64,000 nucleotides of DNA from Clostridia bacterium (GCA_017473435.1 JAFULG010000002.1:168664-232663), one strand, 5' to 3'. Counted from the stretch's first letter, positions 53,283 to 62,317 are shown. A program made the numbers and translations. The notes: a model not told the origin generated them from the sequence alone.

Positions 53283-53320
53283 AAAGGTCACGGATTTCAA
53301 AATTCCGTGACCTTTGTTTA
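53283..53320. terminator. Terminator downstream of uracil permease region
   Basis: AAAGGTCACGGA-atttcaaaa-TCCGTGACCTTTG, with A- and T-rich ends for both directions. Confidence 0.7.
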
Positions 53321-53340
53321 TGACAATAATTGTTTTATGC

Positions 53341-53398
53341 CCTCGCCGGGTAGGCATTCTTTCTTGTAAGAAAGAATCAAAGAACTTTAACCGTTTTA
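53341..53398 (-). repeat. Stop-codon-anchored hairpin repeat, copy D
   Basis: On the minus strand it begins with the TAA stop of the uracil permease gene (53398-53396), then AAAGTTCTTTG and the stem ATTCTTTCTT-ac-AAGAAAGAAT (53377-53356), then GCC. The stem is identical to copy B. It is inverted relative to copy C. Confidence 0.75.
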
Positions 53399-54793
53399 TT
53401 CAGCATCCTCTGCAGGAGCCTTACCCTTTGCAAGGATAAGGTTTGTGATGATACCGAGAATAAGAGCGCATGCGATTGAGGTGATTGTAATCTTACCGAA
53501 GCTGAGGGTAAGACCGCCGATACCTGCGATAAGGATAACTGAAACTGTATAGAGATTCTTGTTATCCTCAAGGTTAACACCCTGAATCATCTTAAGACCT
53601 GAAACAGCGATAAAGCCGTAAAGTGCCATACATACACCGCCCATTACGCATGAGGGAATTGAATCAACAAAAGCAACGAAGGGCTGGAAGAAGGCAATTA
53701 TAATTGCGCCGAAAGCCGCTGCGATGATTGTATAAACTGATGCGTTTCTTGTAAGAGCAACGCAGGCTACCGATTCACCGTAGGTTGTGTTGGGACAGCC
53801 ACCGAAGAATGCGCCTACCATTGAGCCAACACCGTCACCGAGGAGAGTTCTGTGAAGACCGGGCTCCTTGAGAAGATCCTTGCCGATGATTGAAGAAATG
53901 TTCTTGTGGTCAGCAATGTGCTCTGCAAAAACAACAAAGGCAACGGGGAGGTAAGCAGCGGCGATTGTGCCGATATATGCACCGTCAATTTCCTTGATGC
54001 CCTTTGCAGCGGTAAGGAAGGTGAATTCGGGAAGAGCGAAAAGGCTTATGCCGGAGAATACGCTGAAGTCAATAAGCTTGATTGCATCGTTGCCGGTTTT
54101 AATGCCGATTACGGTAAGAACAGCGGCAAATGCATAGCCTGAAAGGATACCGATGATAAAGGGGATGAGCTTGATTGACTTTTTGCCGTAGGTTGAGCAG
54201 AGCATTGTAACAAAAAGAGTTACAAGACCGCAGGCGACAGCAACAAGGGGATTTGCTGAGGAAACCTTATTTACTACTTCAACAACCTGACCATCCTGAA
54301 TAACCTGAGAAGCGGCATCAATCATAAACTTGCCCTTCTGAAGGTCGCCGATTGCGTTGCCTGCAAGGGAAAGACCGATGATGGCAACTGTGGGGCCGAT
54401 AACCTGCTTGGGCATAAGCTTGTCAATCCAGCCAACGCCTACAAATTTAACTGTAAGAGCAATAGCAACATAAACAAGACCTGCAAATACAGCACCGAGG
54501 ATAATACCTGCATAGCCTGCCTGAGCGCTTACAGCACCTGCAAAAGCGGCACCCATTGAGCCGAGAAAGGCAAAGGATGAGCCGAGGAAAACGGGACTGT
54601 TAGCTTTTGTAAAAGCAACATAAACGAGCGTACCTACACCTGCGCCGAAAAGAGCGGCTGAGGGCTGCATACCGTTGCCGATAATGATGGGAACAACGAG
54701 GGTTGCAGCCATAATGGCAAGAAGCTGCTGAATTGCATAAATTACCAATTGAGGAAATTTAGGTTTGTCTTTGATGTCATAATAAAGTTTCAT
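53396..54793 (-). CDS. uraA: Uracil-xanthine permease family (uracil permease)
   Basis: The protein has 465 aa with about 14 membrane segments in the NCS2 fold. YAIQQLLAIMAATLVVPIII (about 19-38), FLGSSFAFLGSMGAAF and the helix 10 region FVVFAEHIADHKNISSIIGK (about 287-306, with the substrate-binding Glu and His) match UraA-type uracil/proton symporters. GDGVGSMVGAFFGGCPNTTYGESV is the family signature region (about 320). AAAGGAC precedes ATG 54793. It stands alone with no pyr genes near, so xanthine or uric acid remain possible substrates. Confidence 0.88.
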   Translation of the reverse strand: MKLYYDIKDKPKFPQLVIYAIQQLLAIMAATLVVPIIIGNGMQPSAALFGAGVGTLVYVAFTKANSPVFLGSSFAFLGSMGAAFAGAVSAQAGYAGIILGAVFAGLVYVAIALTVKFVGVGWIDKLMPKQVIGPTVAIIGLSLAGNAIGDLQKGKFMIDAASQVIQDGQVVEVVNKVSSANPLVAVACGLVTLFVTMLCSTYGKKSIKLIPFIIGILSGYAFAAVLTVIGIKTGNDAIKLIDFSVFSGISLFALPEFTFLTAAKGIKEIDGAYIGTIAAAYLPVAFVVFAEHIADHKNISSIIGKDLLKEPGLHRTLLGDGVGSMVGAFFGGCPNTTYGESVACVALTRNASVYTIIAAAFGAIIIAFFQPFVAFVDSIPSCVMGGVCMALYGFIAVSGLKMIQGVNLEDNKNLYTVSVILIAGIGGLTLSFGKITITSIACALILGIITNLILAKGKAPAEDAE

Positions 54794-54826
54794 ATTTTCC
54801 GTCCTTTTATTTAATTTTATTCTTAA

Positions 54827-54859
54827 AAATCAGTGCCACAAAAAGTGACACTGATTTAA
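54827..54859 (-). terminator. Terminator after GH5 gene
   Basis: Minus strand AAATCAGTGtCAC-tttttgtg... pairs as AAATCAGTG(t)CAC / GTG(g)CACTGATTT, followed by TTAAGAATAAAA. Confidence 0.7.
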
Positions 54860-54862
54860 AAA

Positions 54863-56137
54863 TTACAGATGTGCTTTAACGTTTGCTTCGTAGTGGCCTG
54901 TATCCTGGAATCCTGTCTGAGTATTAAGTCTTTCTGCTGACCATGCTTCAGCGATTTGATTGTAATCGCCTTTGGCAATATCAGCTCTCCAGAAGCCGTC
55001 CTTTGCACCGTACATGCACCAGTCGGAGCTCCACATACCGTGACCTGTTGCTTTATATGTCCAGAGCATCCAGCTGTAATCAAGCTTGTTCATTGTGCTG
55101 AAGCAGTTGTTCCATGTAGTCTTCTGGTGGGGATAGAATTCACCAACCATAAGAGGTACATTGGGATGAAGGAACATTGTGAGGAGAAGGAAGAAGTTGA
55201 AGATAAAGTCATTGTTGTTGTAGAAATGAACCTGATAAACAACGTTCTTCCAGCCCTTGAGGAAGGTCTTGGGAAGGGCAAAGCCTGTCCAGATTGCTTC
55301 CATTGTGATGATGTGATCCTCGTCAACGGCACGTACTGTATCATAGAGAATGCCGTAAATCCATTCATTCTTTATACGTCTTTCGATTTCTGTACATTCA
55401 ACGTCGCACATAGGCTCGTTGAGAAGGTCGTACATAGCAACAGCGGGGTTGCCGTTGAAGCGCTCGGCAATAGCTGTCCAGAGCTCCTTTGTAAGTCTGC
55501 GGTATTCTTCACCGCGATCGCTCTTTTCGTAAAGCTGTGCACCCTGGAAGGCGCGTCCGCTGTGGGGAGCGTCACTCTGTGAGCCTACTGCACCGTGCAT
55601 GTCAAGGATAACATAAAGCTCACGCTCACGGCATTCCTCTACAACCCAGTCAAGGATTGAGAAATCCCATTCGCCGTTTTCGTCAAGGATTTTTGTACCC
55701 TTGTCGTCATAGTAGAAGTTTCTGTACCAGAAGGGAACGCGGACACAGTTGAAGCCCTTCTCTTTGATGTTGTCAAGGTCCCATTCGGTAATCCAGTTTT
55801 CGTAGTACATATCCATAAGCTCTTTAGCCTTTTCTCTGCCAAAGCGTTTTTCAAGAGTGTCGTAGATGTACTCACCGTCATACTGTTCACCTTCGGGAAT
55901 GTGGTCGGGGCAGAGCCAGTCCTCACGGGTAAGCCATGCACCGAGGTTTACGCCCTTGAGCTGAATGTGCTCGCCTTTTTTGTTGTAGAGTGTTCTGCCT
56001 TTTGCAACGAGGAAATCCTCGTCGGTAAAGCCTGTAACCTCGGCTGCGGGAGCCTCTGCCGCAAAGGCAAATGCTGTGCAGGAGAAAACCGTGAGAAGGC
56101 AAAGCAGAACAGCTAAAGCTTTTTTGAAAGTTTTCAT
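54863..56137 (-). CDS. Secreted glycoside hydrolase family 5 (beta-glucanase/cellulase type)
   Basis: The protein has 424 aa. ATG 56137 follows CGGAGGAC by eight bases. A signal peptide (about 1-27, ending FAFAAEA) is followed by KGRTLYNKKGEHIQLKGVNLG, the usual GH5 opening. GFNCVRVPFWY, ILDMHGAVG, LLNEPMCDV with acid/base Glu241 and LMVGEFYPH with nucleophile Glu333 are clear. The exo-1,3-beta-glucanase-like or endoglucanase subfamilies are both possible. It acts outside the cell on beta-glucans. There is no carbohydrate-binding module or dockerin. Confidence 0.93.
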   Translation of the reverse strand: MKTFKKALAVLLCLLTVFSCTAFAFAAEAPAAEVTGFTDEDFLVAKGRTLYNKKGEHIQLKGVNLGAWLTREDWLCPDHIPEGEQYDGEYIYDTLEKRFGREKAKELMDMYYENWITEWDLDNIKEKGFNCVRVPFWYRNFYYDDKGTKILDENGEWDFSILDWVVEECRERELYVILDMHGAVGSQSDAPHSGRAFQGAQLYEKSDRGEEYRRLTKELWTAIAERFNGNPAVAMYDLLNEPMCDVECTEIERRIKNEWIYGILYDTVRAVDEDHIITMEAIWTGFALPKTFLKGWKNVVYQVHFYNNNDFIFNFFLLLTMFLHPNVPLMVGEFYPHQKTTWNNCFSTMNKLDYSWMLWTYKATGHGMWSSDWCMYGAKDGFWRADIAKGDYNQIAEAWSAERLNTQTGFQDTGHYEANVKAHL

Positions 56138-56323
56138 ATGTTTGTCCTCCGTTTTGTGTATTTTTTTACCGTATATTATTATACTACTGACTATAAAAAA
56201 GTCAATGTGCAAAGGTGTGATTTTACCTATTTAACAAAAAGAGGGGTGCATTTTTGGAGTAATTTTCAAAGCTCTGTTGTTACTTTGGCGGACACCCCAA
56301 TTACCGTGATGCAGACAAACCGA

Positions 56324-56347
56324 AACGGACGGCATTTGCCGTCCGTT
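56324..56347 (-). terminator. Hairpin downstream of icd
   Basis: AACGGACGGC-aaat-GCCGTCCGTT, a perfect stem 47 bases past the icd stop; the T-run is weak. The remaining gap 56138-56393 holds no gene that I can support. Confidence 0.6.
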
Positions 56348-56393
56348 GATTAATATTTATTACCGGTTATCAGCTGCTGAATCCTGACCCTTT

Positions 56394-57602
56394 TTATGCA
56401 AGTGCCTTTTCAAGCTCCTCTTTGATAGCCATAATGAACTCTTCCGTTGTGAGTGCAGTTGCCTCTGAGCCTTCCCACAGACCTACAAGGTCCTTGGTCA
56501 TTTTACCGCTTTCAATAGTGTCAATGCAGGCTTTTTCAAGCTTTGCGGCAAAGTCCATGAGTGCTATGTTGCCGTCAAGCTCGCCACGCTTTGCGAGGGC
56601 GCCTGTCCATGCGAAAATTGTTGCTATGGGGTTTGTTGAGGTCTTTTCGCCCTCAAGGTAACGGTAGTAGTGTCTTGTTACAGTACCGTGAGCGGCTTCA
56701 AATTCATAGTTGCCGTCAGGTGAAACAAGGACGCTTGTCATCATCGCAAGAGAGCCGAAGGCGGTTGAAACCATATCGCTCATAACGTCACCGTCATAGT
56801 TTTTGCACGCCCAGATGTAGCCTCCTTTTGAACGGATAACTCTTGCAACGGCATCGTCAATGAGGGTGTAGAAATACTCAATGCCGAGCTCTTCAAACTT
56901 TTCCTTATAGTTCTTGTTGTAGATATCCTCAAAGATAAGCTTGAAGGTTTGGTCGTACTTTTTGGAGATTGTGTCCTTTGTGGAGAACCAGAGATCCTGC
57001 TTTGTATCGATGGCGTATTTGAAGCAGGAATGAGCAAAGGATTTGATGGAGGTATCCTTGTTGTACATACCCTGAAGAACGCCGCCGCACTCAAAGTCAT
57101 AGATTGTTGCTCTTTCCTCCTCTCCGTCCTCGCTTGTGAAAACAAGCTCTGCCTTGCCGGGCTTTGTGGGACGGAATTCCGTTGCCTTGTAAACGTCACC
57201 GTAGGCGTGACGGGCAATGGTGATAGGAGCCTCCCATGTTCTTACGGTAGGCTTGATACCGCTTACGAGAATGGGTGTTCTGAAAACTGTACCGTCAAGG
57301 ATTGCGCGGATTGTGCCGTTGGGGCTCTTCCACATTTCCTTAAGCTTGTATTCCTCAACGCGCTGTGCGTTGGGAGTGATGGTTGCGCATTTTACGCCAA
57401 CCTTGTACTTTTTGATTGCTTCACCTGCATCAATGCTCACCTGATCGTTTGTCTCGTCGCGGTAGGGAAGACCGAGGTCGTAGTATTCGGTGTTGAGTTC
57501 AACATAAGGTGAAAGAAGCTCGTCTTTTATCATTTTCCAGATGATACGGGTCATTTCGTCGCCGTCCATCTCAACAATTTTACCCATTTTAATTTTTTCC
57601 AT
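56394..57602 (-). CDS. icd: NADP-dependent isocitrate dehydrogenase (eukaryote-like type)
   Basis: The protein has 402 aa. [57 protein letters not shown] (substrate loop) and the metal site [19 protein letters not shown] are those of the dimeric type II enzymes. ATG 57602 has AAGGAG upstream. It converts isocitrate to 2-oxoglutarate and supplies NADPH and glutamate carbon. Many Clostridia have a partial TCA branch of citrate synthase, aconitase and Icd; those partners are not in this window. Confidence 0.96.
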   Translation of the reverse strand: MEKIKMGKIVEMDGDEMTRIIWKMIKDELLSPYVELNTEYYDLGLPYRDETNDQVSIDAGEAIKKYKVGVKCATITPNAQRVEEYKLKEMWKSPNGTIRAILDGTVFRTPILVSGIKPTVRTWEAPITIARHAYGDVYKATEFRPTKPGKAELVFTSEDGEEERATIYDFECGGVLQGMYNKDTSIKSFAHSCFKYAIDTKQDLWFSTKDTISKKYDQTFKLIFEDIYNKNYKEKFEELGIEYFYTLIDDAVARVIRSKGGYIWACKNYDGDVMSDMVSTAFGSLAMMTSVLVSPDGNYEFEAAHGTVTRHYYRYLEGEKTSTNPIATIFAWTGALAKRGELDGNIALMDFAAKLEKACIDTIESGKMTKDLVGLWEGSEATALTTEEFIMAIKEELEKALA

Positions 57603-57636
57603 GAGATGATTCTCCTTTTATAAAAAATTCCTTTTT

Positions 57637-57665
57637 ATTTTAGCACAGTAAAGAACTAAAATCAA
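57637..57665 (-). promoter_or_regulatory. Promoter of icd
   Basis: Minus strand TTGATT (57665-57660), 17-bp spacer, TAAAAT (57642-57637). Confidence 0.7.
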
Positions 57666-57716
57666 TAGTTTTTTGCTTAAAAAAAATCCGTCAAAATGTG
57701 CAAAATTTTTTTATAC

Positions 57717-57745
57717 TTGATTTTTATTAAAATTAGTAGTAAAAT
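57717..57745 (+). promoter_or_regulatory. Promoter of trkA-trkH
   Basis: TTGATT (57717-57722), 17-bp spacer, TAAAAT (57740-57745), 38 bases before the trkA start. Confidence 0.7.
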
Positions 57746-57782
57746 CCAAAATATATATATAAATTCAGAAAGGATTACTTTT

Positions 57783-59147
57783 ATGAATATAATAGTTGTC
57801 GGCTGCGGAAAAATCGGCTACAGGCTTGTTGCAGAGTTTGTTAATGAAGGACACGACATCACCGTAATTGATACAGATAATCCTACGGTTGAGGAAATAA
57901 CCAACATATACGACTGTATGGGTGTGTGCGGTAACGGTGTTGACTGTAATGTGCTTGAAAGTGCAGGCGCAAGGGAAGCTGACCTTCTTGTTTCTGTAAC
58001 CAATTCCGATGAGCTAAATATGCTCGCTTGCTTTCTTTCAAGGGAAATGGGTACAAAGAACACCGTTGCCCGTATAAGAAACCCTGAGTATAACGGCGAT
58101 TCTCTTGCTTTTATGCGACATAAGCTGGAGCTTTCCATGGCTATCAACCCCGAGCGACTTGTGGCTCAGGAGCTTTATAATATTCTTAAAATCCCTTCAG
58201 CATTCAAGGTTGATTATTTCGCAAGGCGCAACCTTGAAATGATAGAGGTTCGTCTTAAGCCGGAAAGCAGTCTTTGCGGAAAGAAGCTTTCAAAAATCCG
58301 TGAAAAGCAAAAGGAGGAGTTCCTTATTGCAGCTGTTTTAAGACAGGGAGAGCTTATTATTCCTGACGGTAGCTTTGAGCTTAAGGTCGGTGACATTGTG
58401 TCTATTGCTGCTTCTCCCGGAGATATGCAGAAGCTTCTCAAGGGTCTCGGACTTCTTAAAAAGCAGGCAAGGAATATTATGATTGTCGGCGGAAGCAAAA
58501 CTGCCTATTACCTTGCAGATATGCTTCTCGCTTCGGGCAACGATGTGAGAATTGTTGAAAAGAATCTTGATCGTTGCCGCGAGCTCAGTGAGACTCTTCC
58601 CAAGGATGCAATTATAATTCATGGCGACGGTTCGAACCGTGAGCTTCTGCTTGAAGAAGGTATGAGAAGCCTTGACGCCTTCCTTTGCCTTACGGAACTT
58701 GATGAAATGAATATTCTGACCTCACTTTTTGTTTCCCGTCAGAATGTACCTACGGTTATCTCCAAGGTGAATAAATCTGAGCTTGTCGATGTTGCTGAGA
58801 GCATGGGACTTGACTATACTGTATCGGCTAAGGAGCTGACGGCAGAAATTCTTCTTCGATATACCCGCGCTCTCGGTAATTCAAGAGGAAGTGCCGTTGA
58901 AACCCTTTATAAAATTATGGACGGCAAGGCTGAGGCACTTGAATTTGTTGCGCAGGACGGAGCCGCTTATCTCGGCGTTTCTCTTAAGGAGCTTTCAATC
59001 AAGCAGGGTGTGCTTGTTGTTGGTATAATCCGTGAGGGCAAAAAGGCGCTCATACCCAACGGTGACGACAAAATTCAAAGCGGTGACAGAGTTATTGTCC
59101 TGAGCGCAAATAACAGACTCAACGACCTGTCAGAAATTCTGAGGTAA
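57783..59147 (+). CDS. trkA: Trk system potassium uptake regulator TrkA
   Basis: The protein has 454 aa; ATG 57783 follows AGAAAGGA. Two RCK-N nucleotide folds open with IIVVGCGKIGYRLVAEF (residue 3) and IMIVGGSKTAYYLADML (about 232). Each is followed by an RCK-C domain (SSLCGKKLSKI and AAYLGVSLKELS). It binds NAD(H) or ATP and gates the TrkH channel on the cytoplasmic face. trkH follows by four bases. Confidence 0.96.
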   Translation: MNIIVVGCGKIGYRLVAEFVNEGHDITVIDTDNPTVEEITNIYDCMGVCGNGVDCNVLESAGAREADLLVSVTNSDELNMLACFLSREMGTKNTVARIRNPEYNGDSLAFMRHKLELSMAINPERLVAQELYNILKIPSAFKVDYFARRNLEMIEVRLKPESSLCGKKLSKIREKQKEEFLIAAVLRQGELIIPDGSFELKVGDIVSIAASPGDMQKLLKGLGLLKKQARNIMIVGGSKTAYYLADMLLASGNDVRIVEKNLDRCRELSETLPKDAIIIHGDGSNRELLLEEGMRSLDAFLCLTELDEMNILTSLFVSRQNVPTVISKVNKSELVDVAESMGLDYTVSAKELTAEILLRYTRALGNSRGSAVETLYKIMDGKAEALEFVAQDGAAYLGVSLKELSIKQGVLVVGIIREGKKALIPNGDDKIQSGDRVIVLSANNRLNDLSEILR

Positions 59148-59151
59148 CAAA

Positions 59152-60594
59152 ATGAACAGAAGAATGGTTTTATACATGGTGGGAAACGTAACCAAGCTTG
59201 AAGCTTTGCTTCTGCTGCCGGGGCTTATTACGGCTCTCGTTTATAGGGAAGCCTGTGCCATAGATTTTCTTGTAGCCATAGGTGTTTCTCTTGCTGTGGG
59301 CTTTTTCCTCACCTTCGTTTTCAAGCCCTCCTCAAAGGTCTTCTTTGCAAAAGAGGGTTTTGTTATAGTAGCTCTTTGCTGGCTTGTGATGTCGGCAATA
59401 GGCGCACTGCCCTTTTATTTAAGCGGTGAAATACCGTCTTATATTGATGCCTTTTTTGAAACCTCAAGCGGCTTTACCACAACGGGTGCGTCAATTCTTA
59501 CTGATGTTGAAAGTATGAGTAAGGGCCTTTTATTCTGGCGTTCCTTTACCCATTGGATAGGCGGTATGGGTGTGCTTGTTTTCATTATGGCGGTCATAAA
59601 CAATCTGTCTGACAGAAGTATTCATATTCTCCGTGCGGAGTCTCCGGGGCCTGTTGTGGGAAAGCTTGTGCCTAAAATGAAGCAGACAACCCGTATTCTT
59701 TACATTATTTATATAGCTCTCACTTTGTTGAATATAGTGTTTCTTTTAATTGGCGGTATGCCTCTTTTTGAAAGTATTGTACACGCCGTAGGCACAGCAG
59801 GTACCGGCGGATTCGGAGTTAAGGCTGATTCTTTTGCCTCATATTCGCCTTACCTTCAATGGGTGACTACAATATTTATGTTTATTTTCGGCGTTAATTT
59901 TAATATCTATTACCTGCTGCTTTTACGTAAATTCAAAAGTGTTTTAAAAAGTACGGAGCTTAAATGTTATCTTTGTGTAATCGCTTCAGCTGTTGTTCTT
60001 ATTTGCATCAATATTGCGCCTATGTTCGATTCCGTGGGTGAGGCACTCAGGCATACAAGCTTTCAGATTGCTACGGTGATGAGTACAACGGGTTACGCTA
60101 CAACAGACTTTAACCTGTGGCCCTCTTTCTCTAAATCAATACTGTTTATGCTTATGTTTATGGGCGGATGTGCAGGCTCTACTGCAGGCGGCTTCAAATG
60201 TGCAAGAGTCATAATTCTTGTCAAAAAGGTAAGAAGAGAAATCAAAAAGCTTCTTCATCCGAGAAGCGTAACATCAATGATGTTTGAGGGTAAGGGTATG
60301 GATAATCAGGTTGTAAGCTCAACCTCGTCTTACCTTGTTGTGTATATTATGATTATCTGCGTTTGCTTCCTCGTTATAAGTCTTGACGGCTTTGATTTTG
60401 AAACAAATCTTACAGCTGCGGTATCCTGCGTCAATAATATCGGTCCCGCCTTCGGCGCAGCAGGACCTGCTTCAAGCTATGCCGCTTTTTCGCCCTTGTC
60501 AAAAGTAGTGCTTTCTCTGGCGATGCTTTTCGGCAGACTTGAAATTTATCCCATGCTTATTGCCTTTTCTCCCTCAACTTGGAGCAAGAAGTAA
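59152..60594 (+). CDS. trkH: TrkH family potassium uptake channel
   Basis: The protein has 480 aa with about 10 membrane helices plus pore loops. The first P-loop reads SSGFTTTGASIL (about 104-115), the others AVGTAGTGGFGVK, MSTTGYATTDFNLW and NNIGPAFGAAGP, giving the four selectivity-filter Gly residues. HWIGGMGVLVF (about 133) is a family mark. It works with TrkA to import K+. Confidence 0.96.
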   Translation: MNRRMVLYMVGNVTKLEALLLLPGLITALVYREACAIDFLVAIGVSLAVGFFLTFVFKPSSKVFFAKEGFVIVALCWLVMSAIGALPFYLSGEIPSYIDAFFETSSGFTTTGASILTDVESMSKGLLFWRSFTHWIGGMGVLVFIMAVINNLSDRSIHILRAESPGPVVGKLVPKMKQTTRILYIIYIALTLLNIVFLLIGGMPLFESIVHAVGTAGTGGFGVKADSFASYSPYLQWVTTIFMFIFGVNFNIYYLLLLRKFKSVLKSTELKCYLCVIASAVVLICINIAPMFDSVGEALRHTSFQIATVMSTTGYATTDFNLWPSFSKSILFMLMFMGGCAGSTAGGFKCARVIILVKKVRREIKKLLHPRSVTSMMFEGKGMDNQVVSSTSSYLVVYIMIICVCFLVISLDGFDFETNLTAAVSCVNNIGPAFGAAGPASSYAAFSPLSKVVLSLAMLFGRLEIYPMLIAFSPSTWSKK

Positions 60595-60627
60595 GCTGAA
60601 AATGATTTAAAAGAAATATTACATCCG

Positions 60628-60664
60628 TTACACCGTTGTTCCGTACAGACAACGGTGTAATTTT
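60628..60664 (+). terminator. Terminator after trkH
   Basis: TTACACCGTTGT-tccgtacag-ACAACGGTGTAA then TTTTAT. Confidence 0.85.
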
Positions 60665-60687
60665 ATGATTTAATTCTCTGTTTTCGG

Positions 60688-60716
60688 TTGACTTTGGAAA
60701 CACAAAATTGTACAAT
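60688..60716 (+). promoter_or_regulatory. Promoter of mgtE leader
   Basis: TTGACT (60688-60693), 17-bp spacer, TACAAT (60711-60716). It predicts a leader of about 150 nt before mgtE. Confidence 0.75.
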
Positions 60717-60755
60717 ACTATAGTATGGGTTAATAGCCCTTAAATTCATTTATTC

Positions 60756-60870
60756 AGGAGGTGGGTCGCATAATGGACGGCGATAGTAAACCTAACGCGT
60801 GCAACTTAAATAAAATTTATGCAGACCCTGCCGTTTTACCGACAGAGCTCTGCTGAGAAAGTCGGTGAAA
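60756..60870 (+). promoter_or_regulatory. Candidate structured regulatory leader of mgtE
   Basis: GGGTC (60763-60767) can pair with GACCC (60824-60828), and ACGGC (60777-60781) with GCCGT (60830-60834); the two helices interlock as a pseudoknot. A TAAAT-aaa-ATTTA hairpin lies inside. ACCGAC (60838-60843) pairs with GTCGGT (60861-60866), which would cover the weak GGTGA ribosome site of mgtE. It does not look like the classic M-box, and I cannot name a known riboswitch class. Control by Mg2+ is inferred from the gene served. Confidence 0.45.
60773..60856 (+). CDS. 27-aa upstream ORF (possible leader peptide) of mgtE
   Basis: ATG 60773 follows a strong AGGAGGT by 11 bases, while mgtE itself has only a poor site. 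The peptide is MDGDSKPNACNLNKIYADPA then VLPTELC, and it stops 16 bases before mgtE. Asp-Pro and other acidic/proline codons recall the mgtA leader mgtL of enterobacteria, where ribosome behaviour at such codons senses Mg2+. It could instead be chance within a structured RNA. Confidence 0.4.
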   Translation: MDGDSKPNACNLNKIYADPAVLPTELC

Positions 60871-60872
60871 AA

Positions 60873-62246
60873 ATGAATGAACAGGATTTCTCTTATCTTC
60901 GCTCCTTGCTTGAAGATAACAACCTGAAGCTTCTCAGGGATGAGCTTGCCGATATGGCTTATCCCGACATCGCTGAATTCATTATGGAGTTTGACGATGA
61001 CAAAATTGCGGTGCGTCTTTTCCGTATTCTCCCGAAGGATATTTCGGCGGACGTTTTCGCTTACCTTGACCTTGATAATCAGCAGGCAATTGTACAGTCG
61101 ATTACCGACAGCGAAATCCAGCGCCTTATGGATGACCTGTTTGTGGACGATGCCGTTGACTTCCTTGAAGAGGTTCCTGCAAATATCGTAAGACGTGTTC
61201 TTGCAAATACGGATAAGGAAACGAGAGATACCATCAACCGCTTCCTTAAATATCCCGAAAATTCCGCAGGTAGCGTGATGACCAACGAAATGGTTGAGCT
61301 TCACGACAGACTGACCGTTGCTGAGGCTGTAAAGAGTATCCGCCGTAACGGTATTGATAAGGAAACCATCTACACCTGCTACGTTATTGATGACGGCAGA
61401 CACCTTGTGGGTACAATTCCTCTTCGCAGACTTCTTCTTAATGATGACGATACACCTCTTACAGATATTATGATTGAGGATGAGCAGCTCATTTTTGTCC
61501 GTACGATGGATGACCAGGAAGAGGTTGCCTCTGTTGCTAAAAAGTACGATCTTCTTTCCGTTCCTGTAACGGATAAGGAGGACAGACTCGTAGGCATTAT
61601 CACTATCGACGATATCGTTGATATCATCGATGAAGAAGCCACCGAGGATATGGAAAAGATGGCTCTTCTTACTCCGTCAGAGGATGAATACCTTAAGACG
61701 GGCGTTTTCTCTCTTGCAAAAAATCGTTTCGGTTGGCTGCTTCTTCTTATGATAGCCTCAACCTTCACGGGACAGATTATTGAGGGCTTCGAGGCACAGC
61801 TTGCAACTATAGCAGGTCTTACAGCCTGTATACCTATGCTTATGGGTACCGGCGGTAACTCGGGAAATCAGGTTTCAACCCTTATCATCCGCGGCCTTGC
61901 CCTGGGTGAGGTTAAAATCAAGGACTATTTTAAAATACTCTGGAAGGAAATCAGAGTTTCACTTATGGTCGGTATTGCCCTTGCTGTTGCCAATGTGGCA
62001 AGAATGCTCATTGTAAGGGCGCTTACGGGCGGTGACACAACCAACAGCGTTATTATGGTCGTTTCCCTTTCCGTTGCGGCGGTTGTTATTGTTTCAAAGA
62101 CAATCGGCTGTACATTGCCTATTGTCGCAAAAATCTTTAAGCTTGACCCTGCACTTATGGCAGGACCGCTTATCACCACCCTTGTTGACACAATTTCCCT
62201 TATCATTTATTTTGCACTTACCAAGGCGCTTATTCCTATGGGATAA
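60873..62246 (+). CDS. mgtE: Magnesium transporter MgtE
   Basis: The protein has 457 aa. ATG 60873 is chosen because the family N-domain starts at once (FSYLRSLLEDNNLKLLRDEL); an upstream in-frame ATG at 60819 would add 18 residues inside the leader RNA. A helical MgtE_N domain (about 1-130) precedes a CBS pair (EMVELHDRLTVAEAVKSIR and MIEDEQLIFVRTMDDQEEVA). Five membrane helices (from about 288) hold MGTGGNSGNQVSTLIIRGLALGEV with the pore Asn/Gly signature. It is a Mg2+ channel gated by cytosolic Mg2+. Confidence 0.95.
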   Translation: MNEQDFSYLRSLLEDNNLKLLRDELADMAYPDIAEFIMEFDDDKIAVRLFRILPKDISADVFAYLDLDNQQAIVQSITDSEIQRLMDDLFVDDAVDFLEEVPANIVRRVLANTDKETRDTINRFLKYPENSAGSVMTNEMVELHDRLTVAEAVKSIRRNGIDKETIYTCYVIDDGRHLVGTIPLRRLLLNDDDTPLTDIMIEDEQLIFVRTMDDQEEVASVAKKYDLLSVPVTDKEDRLVGIITIDDIVDIIDEEATEDMEKMALLTPSEDEYLKTGVFSLAKNRFGWLLLLMIASTFTGQIIEGFEAQLATIAGLTACIPMLMGTGGNSGNQVSTLIIRGLALGEVKIKDYFKILWKEIRVSLMVGIALAVANVARMLIVRALTGGDTTNSVIMVVSLSVAAVVIVSKTIGCTLPIVAKIFKLDPALMAGPLITTLVDTISLIIYFALTKALIPMG

Positions 62247-62317
62247 TGTTGGGGCGGCAACCTGCCGCCCGGAATTTTATAAAAACTTCCTGATTTTAAA
62301 TTATTGGAGGCGATGTT

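Noticed and set aside
52965-53357. Long overlapping frames in several phases between mfd and the permease
   Set aside because: No ribosome sites, no recognisable domain, and the sequence is a mosaic of palindromes whose GC-rich composition removes stop codons.
60756-60870. M-box magnesium riboswitch upstream of mgtE
   Set aside because: The conserved M-box blocks (GUUAGGUGAGGCUCCU and GCUAAAGCUCUACGA) are absent, so the leader is reported as an unnamed candidate.
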